Below, piece by piece: positions 1-6,695 of a stretch of DNA of 6,879 nt. Source of the stretch: Methanothrix sp. (GTDB lineage: Archaea > Halobacteriota > Methanosarcinia > Methanotrichales > Methanotrichaceae). The notes under the pieces are model-generated. The model did no database searches, was not told the origin of the DNA, and worked only from the letters and a program-made list of their open reading frames with translations. The translations under genes were made by a program, and so were the position numbers. The stretch lies in the NCBI GenBank assembly GCA_028679775.1, contig JAJRAX010000083.1, forward strand, positions 1 to 6,879, read 5' to 3'. How positions within the stretch are numbered: position 1 is the stretch's first letter; each line of letters starts with the position of its first letter.

Positions 1-198
1 AATGCCTACAGCGCTCACGCCGATGAGGGGGAGTTGCTGGATTTCATTGAGAGAATTCCCAACAGGCCTGATCGAGCATTTGTAGTGCACGGCGAGATTC
101 ATGCAGCAGAAGCAGTGGCCGCGGCTCTGAGACGGTTGGGAATCAGAGAGGTCGGCATTCCGGCGAGAGGGGATGAGTTCACAATTCTGGCGCAATAA
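1..198 (+). CDS. C-terminal end of a beta-CASP metallo-beta-lactamase RNA nuclease (5' partial)
   Basis: Frame 1 is open from the first base and gives 65 residues before tandem stops TAA TAG (196-201); the start lies outside the window. The fragment has the C-terminal signature of beta-CASP RNases (CPSF73 / archaeal FttA / RNase J relatives). YSAHAD at residues 3-8 holds the His usually called motif B, and VVHGE at residues 28-32 holds the motif C His. These are followed by helix AAEAVAAALRRLG and the closing strand IPARGDEF typical of the RNA-specificity (RMMBL) domain. The family acts in the cytoplasm as zinc-dependent endo- or 5'-3' exoribonucleases in RNA maturation and termination. Because the zinc-binding HxHxDH half and any KH domains are missing from view, the subfamily cannot be assigned. 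It reads in the same direction as the next gene, 96 bases away. Confidence 0.88.
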   Translation, partial: NAYSAHADEGELLDFIERIPNRPDRAFVVHGEIHAAEAVAAALRRLGIREVGIPARGDEFTILAQ

Positions 199-294
199 TA
201 GATCATAGAAATATGAGAGGTATTGCATTTCAGAATGAGACCAATGTAGGTCCATGAATATGGTTAATTACCAAATGCCTCCAATAGGTGCTCC

Positions 295-1038
295 ATGAGC
301 CTGAAGGTGACAATGCTTGGAACAGGTGTGGGCATCCCCCAGCCCGGCCGCTCCCAGGCTGCGGTTTTAGTTGAGTCTGAACAGCCCCTGCTCCTTGACT
401 GCGGAGCCGGCACCATCCTTCGCCTGGATCAGGTTGGAGCCAGTCTGGAGGCCCTGGATACCGTTGTTCTCACTCACCTCCATCTGGACCACGTCTCAGA
501 TCTGATGGCCCTGGCAAACGCCCGCTTTCTGGCAGATCTGCCTGGCCTGCAGCTCTTTGGGCCGGAGGGAACTGGAGAGTATATTCGGATAGCAAAAAGC
601 CTCTACCCAAACCTAGCAAAGATGGATGTAGCCGTCCTTGAGCTTCATCCAATGGACTCCATCTCCCTGAAGGGCTTTGACATCTTTGCAGAGGAAGCAC
701 GCCACAGCGTGACGGCGCTCGCCTATCGGCTGGAGGCAGATGACCGCGTCGTGGTCTATTCAGGAGACACCGAGCCGTCACCGCGCGTGGCAGCTCTGGC
801 CAAGGGAGCCGACCTCCTGGTGCACGAGTGCTCCTTTCCAGAGCCCTTCGACGTCACAAACCACAGCACGCCGAAAAAGCTTGGCAGCATGCTAAAAAAC
901 CAGGGGATAAAGCGGGTTGTGCTCACCCACATCTACCCGCAGGCAGCAGGATGCGAGGACCTGATGGCCGAACAGGTGATTGAGCTGTCGGAAGTGCCCA
1001 CGATCGTGGGCTGGGATATGATGACGCTGACGCTGTAG
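295..1038 (+). CDS. Short RNase Z-like (ElaC-type) MBL-fold metallo-hydrolase
   Basis: The protein has 247 residues and a complete set of metal ligands for the metallo-beta-lactamase fold: HLHLDH at 61-66, His137, Asp158 in SGDT and His212 in THIYP. The N-terminal LGTGVGIPQPGRSQ (8-21) and the NHST motif near 189-192 resemble the RNase Z / ElaC branch, whose members cleave phosphodiesters such as tRNA 3' trailers using two zinc ions in the cytoplasm. It is shorter than typical archaeal tRNase Z (about 300 residues) and I see no exosite arm. The usual glycine after HxHxDH is also absent (HVSDL instead of HxxGL). It may therefore be a phosphodiesterase or other hydrolase of this fold, not the genuine tRNase Z. 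The ATG is preceded by AGGTG (286-290), four bases upstream, which supports this start. It ends with tandem TAG TAG stops, 17 bases from the end of a convergent gene. Confidence 0.88.
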   Translation: MSLKVTMLGTGVGIPQPGRSQAAVLVESEQPLLLDCGAGTILRLDQVGASLEALDTVVLTHLHLDHVSDLMALANARFLADLPGLQLFGPEGTGEYIRIAKSLYPNLAKMDVAVLELHPMDSISLKGFDIFAEEARHSVTALAYRLEADDRVVVYSGDTEPSPRVAALAKGADLLVHECSFPEPFDVTNHSTPKKLGSMLKNQGIKRVVLTHIYPQAAGCEDLMAEQVIELSEVPTIVGWDMMTLTL

Positions 1039-1055
1039 TAGCCCATTCCGAAGGT

Positions 1056-1949
1056 TCAAAGGGCTGGCTTGGCAGTGGCAGACGTCGAGTTGTTCTGCTC
1101 CATGAAACGCTGCACGTCGCTGGAAGCCCGGTCAAGATCCTTTTGCAGCGTTTCATCTCCTGGATCAAGCTGGCATGCTCTCTCATAGCTTTCTGTGGCT
1201 TCATCATATCGACCTAATTTCTGGAGGGCATAGGCCCTCTCCTTCCAGGCTCGGAGGTTGGACTGGTTTCTTGAGAGGATATCATCATAAGATTCTACAG
1301 ACTTGTCCCACCTACCCATGCTGGCGGCGAGATCTGCATTGTCAAAATCTTCCTGGTCCCGGGTCGCATCATCTTTGAGGGCATTCTCAGCTCCAAAGAC
1401 TATGATTCCAGAAACCAGGAATATCACAGCCAGAAGACCGATTCCTGCAAGAACGACGCCCACAAACAGCGCCTGATCAATGGGAGAGCGATCAACAGCC
1501 GTGCTATCCAGACTGCTCACCTGACCAAGCAACCGGGATCTCAAATGCTCAGGGGTGACCAGAGCCAAAATCCCGGCTCCTGCCAGCAGCACGCCCGCAG
1601 GAATCCAGACGGCCCATCCAAGGAAGCCTACCCAATTCGACCAGGCGATGTATCCGACGAGAAAGCCCAGGAGGCCGCAAGAGATGAGAAGCCAGCCGAC
1701 CAGTCTCTTGTATCTGGTGTAAAGAAACGCGCCGGAGATCCCGGCTGCGCCAAACAGCAGAAATGAAATGCCTGCGACAAGGATCAAATCACTCCAGGCT
1801 ATGTGCGACGAAGAAGAGCCGATCTCCGAGGCAGTTAGATGAAAAACAGCTATGATCACCCCTGCCAGGCCGCCCAGAAGTGCCAAGGCTTGAATGGCGA
1901 GCCGGCCCAACCGGTCGGAATCGTCCTTCTTTTTCACTCTATCCGTCAT
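1056..1949 (-). CDS. Five-helix membrane protein with C-terminal tetratricopeptide repeats
   Basis: The protein has 297 residues. The N-terminus is charged (RVKKKDD). Five hydrophobic segments follow at about 16-38, 52-77, 82-102, 106-131 and 160-187. A soluble tail carries two TPR units at about 205-236 and 237-270; the second shows the classic pattern AYALQKLGRYDEATESYERACQ. The last 20 residues are Ser/Thr/Asn-rich. By the positive-inside rule the TRYKR loop (78-82) and the EHLRSR loop (134-139) are cytoplasmic. With five helices this puts the N-terminus inside and the TPR tail on the outer face of the membrane (inference). TPRs are protein-protein interaction modules, so a role as scaffold or assembly factor is plausible, but I do not recognise a specific function. 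It lies 22 bases downstream of truA and is probably cotranscribed. A weak Shine-Dalgarno-like GGATGA precedes the ATG by seven bases. Confidence 0.82.
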   Translation of the reverse strand: MTDRVKKKDDSDRLGRLAIQALALLGGLAGVIIAVFHLTASEIGSSSSHIAWSDLILVAGISFLLFGAAGISGAFLYTRYKRLVGWLLISCGLLGFLVGYIAWSNWVGFLGWAVWIPAGVLLAGAGILALVTPEHLRSRLLGQVSSLDSTAVDRSPIDQALFVGVVLAGIGLLAVIFLVSGIIVFGAENALKDDATRDQEDFDNADLAASMGRWDKSVESYDDILSRNQSNLRAWKERAYALQKLGRYDEATESYERACQLDPGDETLQKDLDRASSDVQRFMEQNNSTSATAKPAL

Positions 1950-1971
1950 TTTTAGTTCATCCCTGCAGTCG

Positions 1972-2802
1972 CTAATCTATACGATGGATGGACTCATGAT
2001 TTATGGTTACTATCATAGCCCGCTCTAACTCCCTGGCAACCATCGCCCCTGCCATTCTCTTCTGCACAGTGGCCGCAAGAGCTGTGGCCGCCCGCGCCCG
2101 CGAGTACTCATCCACCTGCCAGTCCAGCCCCTCGTAGCCCACATCCATGAGGATCAGGCCATCGGCAGGAGCTGTTGGTGCACCATGATTCAGATCGGGC
2201 CTGAGCAGATCTGAAAACCACGCCATGTCCTTTTGACCGGACCCGACCTTTTCCAATGCTCCGACGATCTTTCTCACCATATTCCAGAGAAAGCCGTTGG
2301 CCCTGATGTCAAAGACAAAGAGGCCGTTCTCTGAAGAGACCAAAAGCTTCTGGACGGTCTTTACAGTATCCACCTTGGCTGAAGAGAAGTTCCTGAAATC
2401 ATGCTCGCCCAGGAGCATCTCCGCTGCCAAACGCATCCTATCTAGGTCGAGGCCTGGATGCCAGAGGAGATAGCGGTACTCCCGCCATTGCGCATTCCAC
2501 CGAGCGGAAAAGCCCACGGGGGCAACTGCCCAGGCCCAGGTCCAGATCTCTCGGGGCAGCCGACCATTTACACAGCGCGGTCGGGTCAGCTTCACCTGAG
2601 ACTCGTCTATCCAAAAGTCGATCACCTGGCCGAGAGCAGAGACCCCCCGGTCCGTTCTGCCGGCGTAGCAGAAGTCGCCGTGAATGACGCCTATTTGGGA
2701 CAGCGCTTTGCGAACCTCGGAATCGACTGTGACCAGATCCGGCTGGCGCTGAAAGCCGTAGTAGTTATCGCCTAGGTAGGCGAGCTTGAGTGCGATTTTC
2801 AA
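1972..2802 (-). CDS. truA: tRNA pseudouridine synthase TruA
   Basis: TruA isomerises uridines at positions 38-40 in the anticodon arm of many tRNAs to pseudouridine, in the cytoplasm and without cofactor. The 276-residue protein starts with the family strand LKLAYLGDNYYGFQRQP (5-21). It contains CYAGRTDRGVSALGQV (45-60), in which Asp51 is the catalytic nucleophile; the RTDRGVSA form instead of bacterial RTDAGVHA is common in archaea. Further family blocks are ARWNAQWREYRYLLW (100-114), HDFRNFS (134-140), FDIRANGFLWNMVRKIVG (164-181) and the APADGLIL strand (211-218). A tail of about 45 alanine-rich residues follows the catalytic core. The start is a TTG directly after the leuC stop codon, with GGGAG six bases upstream. 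No ATG fits the conserved first strand. It is the middle gene of the minus-strand operon. Confidence 0.95.
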   Translation of the reverse strand: MKIALKLAYLGDNYYGFQRQPDLVTVDSEVRKALSQIGVIHGDFCYAGRTDRGVSALGQVIDFWIDESQVKLTRPRCVNGRLPREIWTWAWAVAPVGFSARWNAQWREYRYLLWHPGLDLDRMRLAAEMLLGEHDFRNFSSAKVDTVKTVQKLLVSSENGLFVFDIRANGFLWNMVRKIVGALEKVGSGQKDMAWFSDLLRPDLNHGAPTAPADGLILMDVGYEGLDWQVDEYSRARAATALAATVQKRMAGAMVARELERAMIVTINHESIHRID

Positions 2803-4071
2803 TTAAATCTCCCTGGGGTCGGTGATGTACCCGGTGATTGCGCTCGCTCCCGCAGTTGCAGGTGAGCAGAGGTAGACGAAGGCCTGGGGACTTCCCTGGC
2901 GGCCTACGAAGTTGCGGTTCGACGTGGACAGACAGCGCTCGCCAGCGCCCAGGAGGCCGAAGCTTCCGCCCATGCACGGCCCGCAGCAGGCAGACTCAAC
3001 CATAGCTCCCGCTTCCATAAACCTCTCGACCAGGCCCGCCTTGAGGCACTTCATGTACTCAATCCGGCTGGCAGGAACGACGATCATTCGCACTCCCTTA
3101 GCCACCGGCTCGCCCTTCATCATCTCAGAAGCAAGCTGCAGGTCCTCGAAGCGACCGTTGGTGCAGGAGCCCAAGAATACCTGATCCACCCTGGTCTTGG
3201 GCACCTGGCTGATCGGCTTGACGTTGTCCACATTGTGAGGCAGCGCAATCTGAGGCTCAAGATCGCTCACATTCCAGCTCCTCCGGGTGAGGGTAGCATC
3301 CTCATCGCTCCGCACGATTCTCTCTTGAATGGCTGATCTATCCTCAACCCGGCCCTCCAGGTACTTGATAGCGGTCTCATCCGTCTCGAAGATGCCTGCT
3401 TTTGCACCCATCTCAATAGCCATGTTGGACACAGTCATCCTCTCAGGGATGCTCATCCGGCCAGAAGCCTCACCCAGAAACTCGCAGGCAAGATAATTCG
3501 CACCATCCGCCCCAATATCGCCAATGATCCTCAGCACAGCATCCTTGGAGGTCAAGCGATTTGGCAGCCTTCCCTCGACCATGATCTGGAGGGTCCTCGG
3601 AACCATAAACCACAGCTTGCCTGCGACAAAGACGGATGCCATGTCCGTCGATCCAATTCCGGTAGCGAAAGCGCCGAGAGCTCCGTAGGTGCAGGTATGC
3701 GAATCAGTTCCTACTATTATGTTGCCAGGCAGAACATGCCCCTTCTCAGGCATGACCTGATGGCATACCCCGCAGAATATGTCGTAGTTCAGGATGGACT
3801 GTTCCTGCGCGAAACGGCGCAGCATGATGTGGTTCTCCGCCGCCTTCAGGCTGTCAGCAGGAACCTGATGATCGAAGAGCAGGACTATTTTGGAGGGATC
3901 CCAAACCAACGCATCCCTGCCCGCAATCTCATAAAATCCCTTGACCGCCAGCGGTCCGGTGATGTCATGTATCATGGCTTTGTCAATATCAGCCATGACA
4001 AAATCGCCTGCACGTACCTCTCTTTGCGAGGCCTTAGAAAATATCTTCTCAGACAGGGTTTGGCCACTCAT
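2803..4071 (-). CDS. leuC: 3-isopropylmalate dehydratase / homoaconitase large subunit (LeuC/AksD family)
   Basis: This is the [4Fe-4S] large subunit of an aconitase-superfamily hydro-lyase. It either isomerises 2- to 3-isopropylmalate in leucine synthesis or processes homoaconitate homologues in coenzyme B synthesis; methanogens carry both paralogues and sequence reading alone does not separate them. With the start chosen here it has 422 residues, the usual length. Cluster ligands are Cys303 in GSCTNGR and Cys363/Cys366 in CCGPC. Other family blocks are [16 protein letters not shown] (about 66-81), [20 protein letters not shown] (about 121-140) and the C-terminal [11 protein letters not shown] (384-394). 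Two upstream in-frame ATGs exist (4083, 4092). I chose 4071 because [10 protein letters not shown] matches the family start and because a TATA box at 4094-4103 would place the transcript start close to 4071. No small subunit gene is adjacent, which is common in methanogens. truA follows without a gap. Confidence 0.9.
   Translation of the reverse strand: MSGQTLSEKIFSKASQREVRAGDFVMADIDKAMIHDITGPLAVKGFYEIAGRDALVWDPSKIVLLFDHQVPADSLKAAENHIMLRRFAQEQSILNYDIFCGVCHQVMPEKGHVLPGNIIVGTDSHTCTYGALGAFATGIGSTDMASVFVAGKLWFMVPRTLQIMVEGRLPNRLTSKDAVLRIIGDIGADGANYLACEFLGEASGRMSIPERMTVSNMAIEMGAKAGIFETDETAIKYLEGRVEDRSAIQERIVRSDEDATLTRRSWNVSDLEPQIALPHNVDNVKPISQVPKTRVDQVFLGSCTNGRFEDLQLASEMMKGEPVAKGVRMIVVPASRIEYMKCLKAGLVERFMEAGAMVESACCGPCMGGSFGLLGAGERCLSTSNRNFVGRQGSPQAFVYLCSPATAGASAITGYITDPREI
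2809..2813 (-). promoter_or_regulatory. Ribosome binding site that sets the truA TTG start
   Basis: On the minus strand GGGAG lies six bases before TTG at 2802-2800. It sits inside the last codons of leuC, whose TAA directly precedes the TTG. It supports the non-ATG start of truA and suggests translation coupled to termination on leuC. Confidence 0.6.
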
Positions 4072-4093
4072 GGCAAGAGCCATTCCATCCATG

Positions 4094-4103
4094 ATAAATA
4101 AAT
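4094..4103 (-). promoter_or_regulatory. TATA box for the leuC-truA-TPR operon
   Basis: On the minus strand the sequence ATTTATTTAT is preceded by a purine-rich AAGG (possible BRE). Its centre at about 4098 is 27 bases upstream of the ATG at 4071. Given usual archaeal TATA-to-start spacing of about 25-27 bases, the transcript would begin at or next to that ATG, that is, leaderless or nearly so. This argues against the upstream ATGs at 4083 and 4092 being used. Confidence 0.6.
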
Positions 4104-4128
4104 CTTAACCTTGGCCATCTCAAAGGCT

Positions 4129-4138
4129 TTAAATAAAT
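4129..4138 (+). promoter_or_regulatory. TATA box and BRE for the trpB2 operon
   Basis: TTTAAATAAA is a near-consensus archaeal TATA box, with CAAAGG directly upstream (4121-4126) as a plausible BRE. Predicted transcription start is about 4157-4160, giving a leader of about 40 bases before the ATG at 4198. The box lies inside an open upstream extension of the trpB2 frame (from 4111). This shows that extension is not translated from this promoter. Confidence 0.7.
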
Positions 4139-4153
4139 ACGATAATACCAACG

Positions 4154-4161
4154 ATGTACAT
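4154..4161. promoter_or_regulatory. Candidate TRP box (TrpY-type operator) at the trpB2 transcription start
   Basis: The palindrome ATGTACAT contains the exact TGTACA hexamer (4155-4160). TGTACA is the TRP box bound by the repressor TrpY in Methanothermobacter thermautotrophicus, where TrpY is known to repress trpB2. Here it is centred about 25 bases downstream of the TATA box centre, on the predicted start site, where a bound repressor would block RNA polymerase. I noticed no other perfect TGTACA when reading the window. That TrpY or an analogue binds here is inference. Confidence 0.5.
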
Positions 4162-4185
4162 AAGGTTGCATTGAAGTCTGAAGAT

Positions 4186-4189
4186 GGAG
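4186..4189 (+). promoter_or_regulatory. Ribosome binding site that sets the trpB2 start
   Basis: GGAG (in GATGGAGTG) lies eight bases before the ATG at 4198. It supports starting trpB2 at [11 protein letters not shown] instead of the TTG at 4111, which lies upstream of the TATA box. Confidence 0.6.
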
Positions 4190-4197
4190 TGTTCCGG

Positions 4198-5550
4198 ATG
4201 AAGATCAAGTATTTGCTCGACGAAGAAGAGATCCCCAAGAAATGGTACAACGTAGCCGCCGACATGCCTACCCCCCTGGACCCGCCTTTGCACCCCGGCA
4301 CCCTCAAGCTCATGAGTCCTGCAGATATGGAGCCGATCTTTCCCAAGGCGCTCATCAAGCAGGAGATGAGTACAGATCGCTGGATAGACATTCCTGAAGA
4401 GGTACGCGACATATACAGGCTCTGGAGGCCTACACCACTCTACCGAGCAGCCGCACTCGAGAAGGCCCTGAAGACTCCTGCCAAGATATACTACAAATAT
4501 GAGGGCGTAAGCCCGGCCGGCAGCCACAAGCCGAATACCGCTGTCCCTCAGGCCTACTACAATATGAAAGAGGGGATAGAAAGGCTTGCTACGGAGACAG
4601 GAGCCGGCCAGTGGGGTTCAGCTCTCGCTTTAGCTACCACTCTATTCGGCTTGAAGTGCACAGTCTACATGGTCCGATCAAGCTTCGACAGCAAACCCTA
4701 CAGGAAGAGCGCTATGCGAGTCTGGGGTGCTGAATGCTTTGCGAGCCCATCCGACAAGACAAATTTCGGCAGAAAAATACTGTCTGAGATGCCAGACACT
4801 CCAGGGTCACTAGGCATCGCTATCTCTGAAGCTGTCGAGGACGCAGCCACACACAATGATACCAATTATGCGTTGGGCTCAGTTCTCAACCATGTTCTCC
4901 TCCATCAAACTGTTGAAGGCCTGGAGCTGAAAAAGCAATTCGATCTGGCAGACGACTACCCGGATATTATGTACGGCTGCTGCGGCGGAGGAAGCAACTT
5001 TCCGGGTATGGTCTTCCCATTCATCCCAGACAAGATGAAAGACAGAAAAGACCTACGCCTGGTGGCCTGCGAGCCGTCGGCCTGTCCAAGTCTGACCAAG
5101 GGGCTTTATGCGTACGACTTCGGCGATACAGCCGGCATGTGCCCTGTGATCAAGATGTTTACTCTGGGGCACGACTTCATCCCGCCAGGAATTCATGCAG
5201 GCGGCCTGCGCTACCATGGAGACGCTCCCCTGCTCTGCAATCTCGTGCACGATGGTCTGATTGAGGCCACGGCTCTGCAGCAGACCGAGGTATTCGAGGC
5301 AGCTACTCTCTTTGCACGGACGGAAGGCATAATTCCCGCACCAGAGGCGTCTCATGCCATCAAGCCGGCAATAGACGAGGCACTAAGATGCAAGAAGACT
5401 GGTGAAGCCAAGACATTATTCATCTCGCTGACCGGACACGGCCATTTTGACCTGGCGGCCTACGATGCCTACAACGATGGCAAGCTGGTTGATTACGAGT
5501 ATCCCGCGGATCTGGTGAAGCAGTCCCTCGCCAAGCTACCCAAGGTTTGA
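4198..5550 (+). CDS. trpB: Tryptophan synthase beta chain, TrpB2 type
   Basis: A PLP enzyme of 450 residues that condenses indole with a serine donor to form L-tryptophan in the cytoplasm. It belongs to the TrpB2 group (TIGR01415-like). The signs are its length (TrpB1 has about 400), the opening [24 protein letters not shown], the extra N-terminal segment before [12 protein letters not shown] (77-88), and TGHGHFDL (412-419) where TrpB1 has SGRGDKD. Lys111 in GSHKPN forms the PLP Schiff base. ETGAGQWG (133-140) holds the catalytic Glu133, and GGGSN (263-267) binds the cofactor phosphate. TrpB2 generally works without TrpA; some TrpB2 enzymes have been shown to prefer O-phosphoserine, a metabolite methanogens also make for Cys-tRNA. 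No trpA or other trp gene is nearby. It has its own promoter with a candidate TRP box, and its stop overlaps the next start by one base. Confidence 0.93.
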   Translation: MKIKYLLDEEEIPKKWYNVAADMPTPLDPPLHPGTLKLMSPADMEPIFPKALIKQEMSTDRWIDIPEEVRDIYRLWRPTPLYRAAALEKALKTPAKIYYKYEGVSPAGSHKPNTAVPQAYYNMKEGIERLATETGAGQWGSALALATTLFGLKCTVYMVRSSFDSKPYRKSAMRVWGAECFASPSDKTNFGRKILSEMPDTPGSLGIAISEAVEDAATHNDTNYALGSVLNHVLLHQTVEGLELKKQFDLADDYPDIMYGCCGGGSNFPGMVFPFIPDKMKDRKDLRLVACEPSACPSLTKGLYAYDFGDTAGMCPVIKMFTLGHDFIPPGIHAGGLRYHGDAPLLCNLVHDGLIEATALQQTEVFEAATLFARTEGIIPAPEASHAIKPAIDEALRCKKTGEAKTLFISLTGHGHFDLAAYDAYNDGKLVDYEYPADLVKQSLAKLPKV

Positions 5551-6692
5551 TGGCTGCAAGAGTCGGAAAGATCGGCTTTCTCATAAACCCCATAGCAGGC
5601 ATGGGAGGGACGGTAGGCCTGAAGGGAACGGATGGCTTGGCTGGCCAGGCTCTGGCTAGAGGCGCAAAGCCCCAGGCCGCTGCGCGCGCGCGCTCATGCC
5701 TGCATCAGCTCTCCCGAGAGGCAGAGGGCCTTATCTTTTTTGCCGCCAGCAACGAGATGGGCGGAAGGGCTCTTTCTGAATGTGGCCTGCATTACAGGGA
5801 AGTCTACCAGGCCCCGGAAAACTGTGGCCCTCAGGACACCAAGGCAGCATGCCGAGCTTTTCTGGAGAGGGACGCAGATCTGATCATCTTTTGCGGGGGC
5901 GATGGAACGGCACGGGATGTGGCGAGCATAGCCGGCCAGGTGCCGCTACTCGGCGTCCCGGCGGGAGTGAAGATGCACTCAGGAGTCTTTGCCATCAGCC
6001 CCCAAGCTGCAGCCGAGATTGCCCTGGGCTATATCAGGGGTGAGCTAAAGGTCAGAGATACGGAAGTCGTCGATGTGGACGAAGAGCTATACCGCCAAGG
6101 AGAGATGCAGACCAAGCTCTATGCCTTGGCCCGCACGCCTTACAAGCCAGTTTTGGTGCAGGAGCGAAAGAGAATCTACGTTTCCGGTAGCGAGGAGGAA
6201 TTCAAGGATCAGATTGCCCTTTTTGCCTGCGAATTCATGAGGGACAAAGCGGCCTACATTTTAGGGGCGGGTACAACCACTGCCACGATTGCCGAACTGC
6301 TAAAAGTGGAGAAGACCCTCTTAGGTGTTGATGTGGTCCAGAATGGAAAGCTCATCATAAAAGATGCTTCTGAAAAGGATCTGCTGGCACTGCTGGACAG
6401 AGAGAAGTTGATCAAGATCATAATCAGCCCAATCGGAGCCCAGGGATTCATACTTGGACGAGGCAGCCAGCAGATCAGCGCGGCTGTGCTGCGCCGCGTA
6501 GGTGAAGAGAACCTGATAATAATATCAACACCGCACAAGCTATCCGAGCTGCAACAACTATTGGTGGACACAGGAGACGAGAAGCTGGACAGGCTCCTGG
6601 CAGGACGTAGATTGGTCGTTACCGGATACCGAATGGCTCAAAGAAAGGAGACCATAGCGGCATCAGAGCATTTAGACGCTAATGGAAAATAG
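5550..6692 (+). CDS. ATP-NAD kinase family protein (COG3199 type)
   Basis: The 380-residue protein resembles the archaeal group annotated as ATP/polyphosphate-dependent NAD kinase, which would make NADP from NAD in the cytoplasm; activity of this group is largely predicted. The N-terminal NPIAGMGGTVGLKG (13-26) looks like the NPxxG nucleotide loop of the kinase superfamily. LIIFCGGDGTARDV (111-124) contains the GGDGT motif with Asp118, and GVPAGVKMHSGVFA (135-148) is highly characteristic of the group. The NE motif of classical NAD kinases is not seen. The C-terminal half has EFMRDKAAYILGAGTTTATIAELL (228-251), SPIGAQGFILGRGSQQIS (293-310), STPHKL (326-331) and VVTGYRM (356-362). The ATG overlaps the trpB2 stop (TGATG), so translation is probably coupled; a TTG one codon earlier is less likely. 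Eight bases of AAGGTTTG precede it, with only a short Shine-Dalgarno spacing. Confidence 0.87.
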   Translation: MAARVGKIGFLINPIAGMGGTVGLKGTDGLAGQALARGAKPQAAARARSCLHQLSREAEGLIFFAASNEMGGRALSECGLHYREVYQAPENCGPQDTKAACRAFLERDADLIIFCGGDGTARDVASIAGQVPLLGVPAGVKMHSGVFAISPQAAAEIALGYIRGELKVRDTEVVDVDEELYRQGEMQTKLYALARTPYKPVLVQERKRIYVSGSEEEFKDQIALFACEFMRDKAAYILGAGTTTATIAELLKVEKTLLGVDVVQNGKLIIKDASEKDLLALLDREKLIKIIISPIGAQGFILGRGSQQISAAVLRRVGEENLIIISTPHKLSELQQLLVDTGDEKLDRLLAGRRLVVTGYRMAQRKETIAASEHLDANGK

Positions 6693-6695
6693 ACG

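Noticed and set aside
199..294. Possible promoter between the two MBL genes (AT-rich stretch near 256-270)
   Set aside because: No convincing TATA box with BRE is visible; TTAATTA is a poor match. The downstream gene may be cotranscribed, and GACC...GGTC near 239-252 is too short a stem to call a terminator.
1545..1766. Plus-strand open frame opposite the TPR membrane protein
   Set aside because: It is the antisense shadow of the transmembrane segments and has low-complexity polar content without motifs.
3697..4101. A 134-codon open frame on the plus strand inside the leuC region
   Set aside because: It runs antisense to conserved LeuC/AksD motifs, has no recognisable protein features and no ribosome site; the minus-strand protein explains the region.
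4111..4197. Upstream extension of trpB2 from the TTG at 4111
   Set aside because: The extension contains the operon's own TATA box and transcription start region, shows no family similarity, and a better ATG with GGAG lies at 4198.
6254..6571. Serine-rich 105-codon minus-strand frame opposite the kinase gene
   Set aside because: Its composition is typical of an antisense shadow, and the plus strand carries conserved kinase-family motifs throughout.
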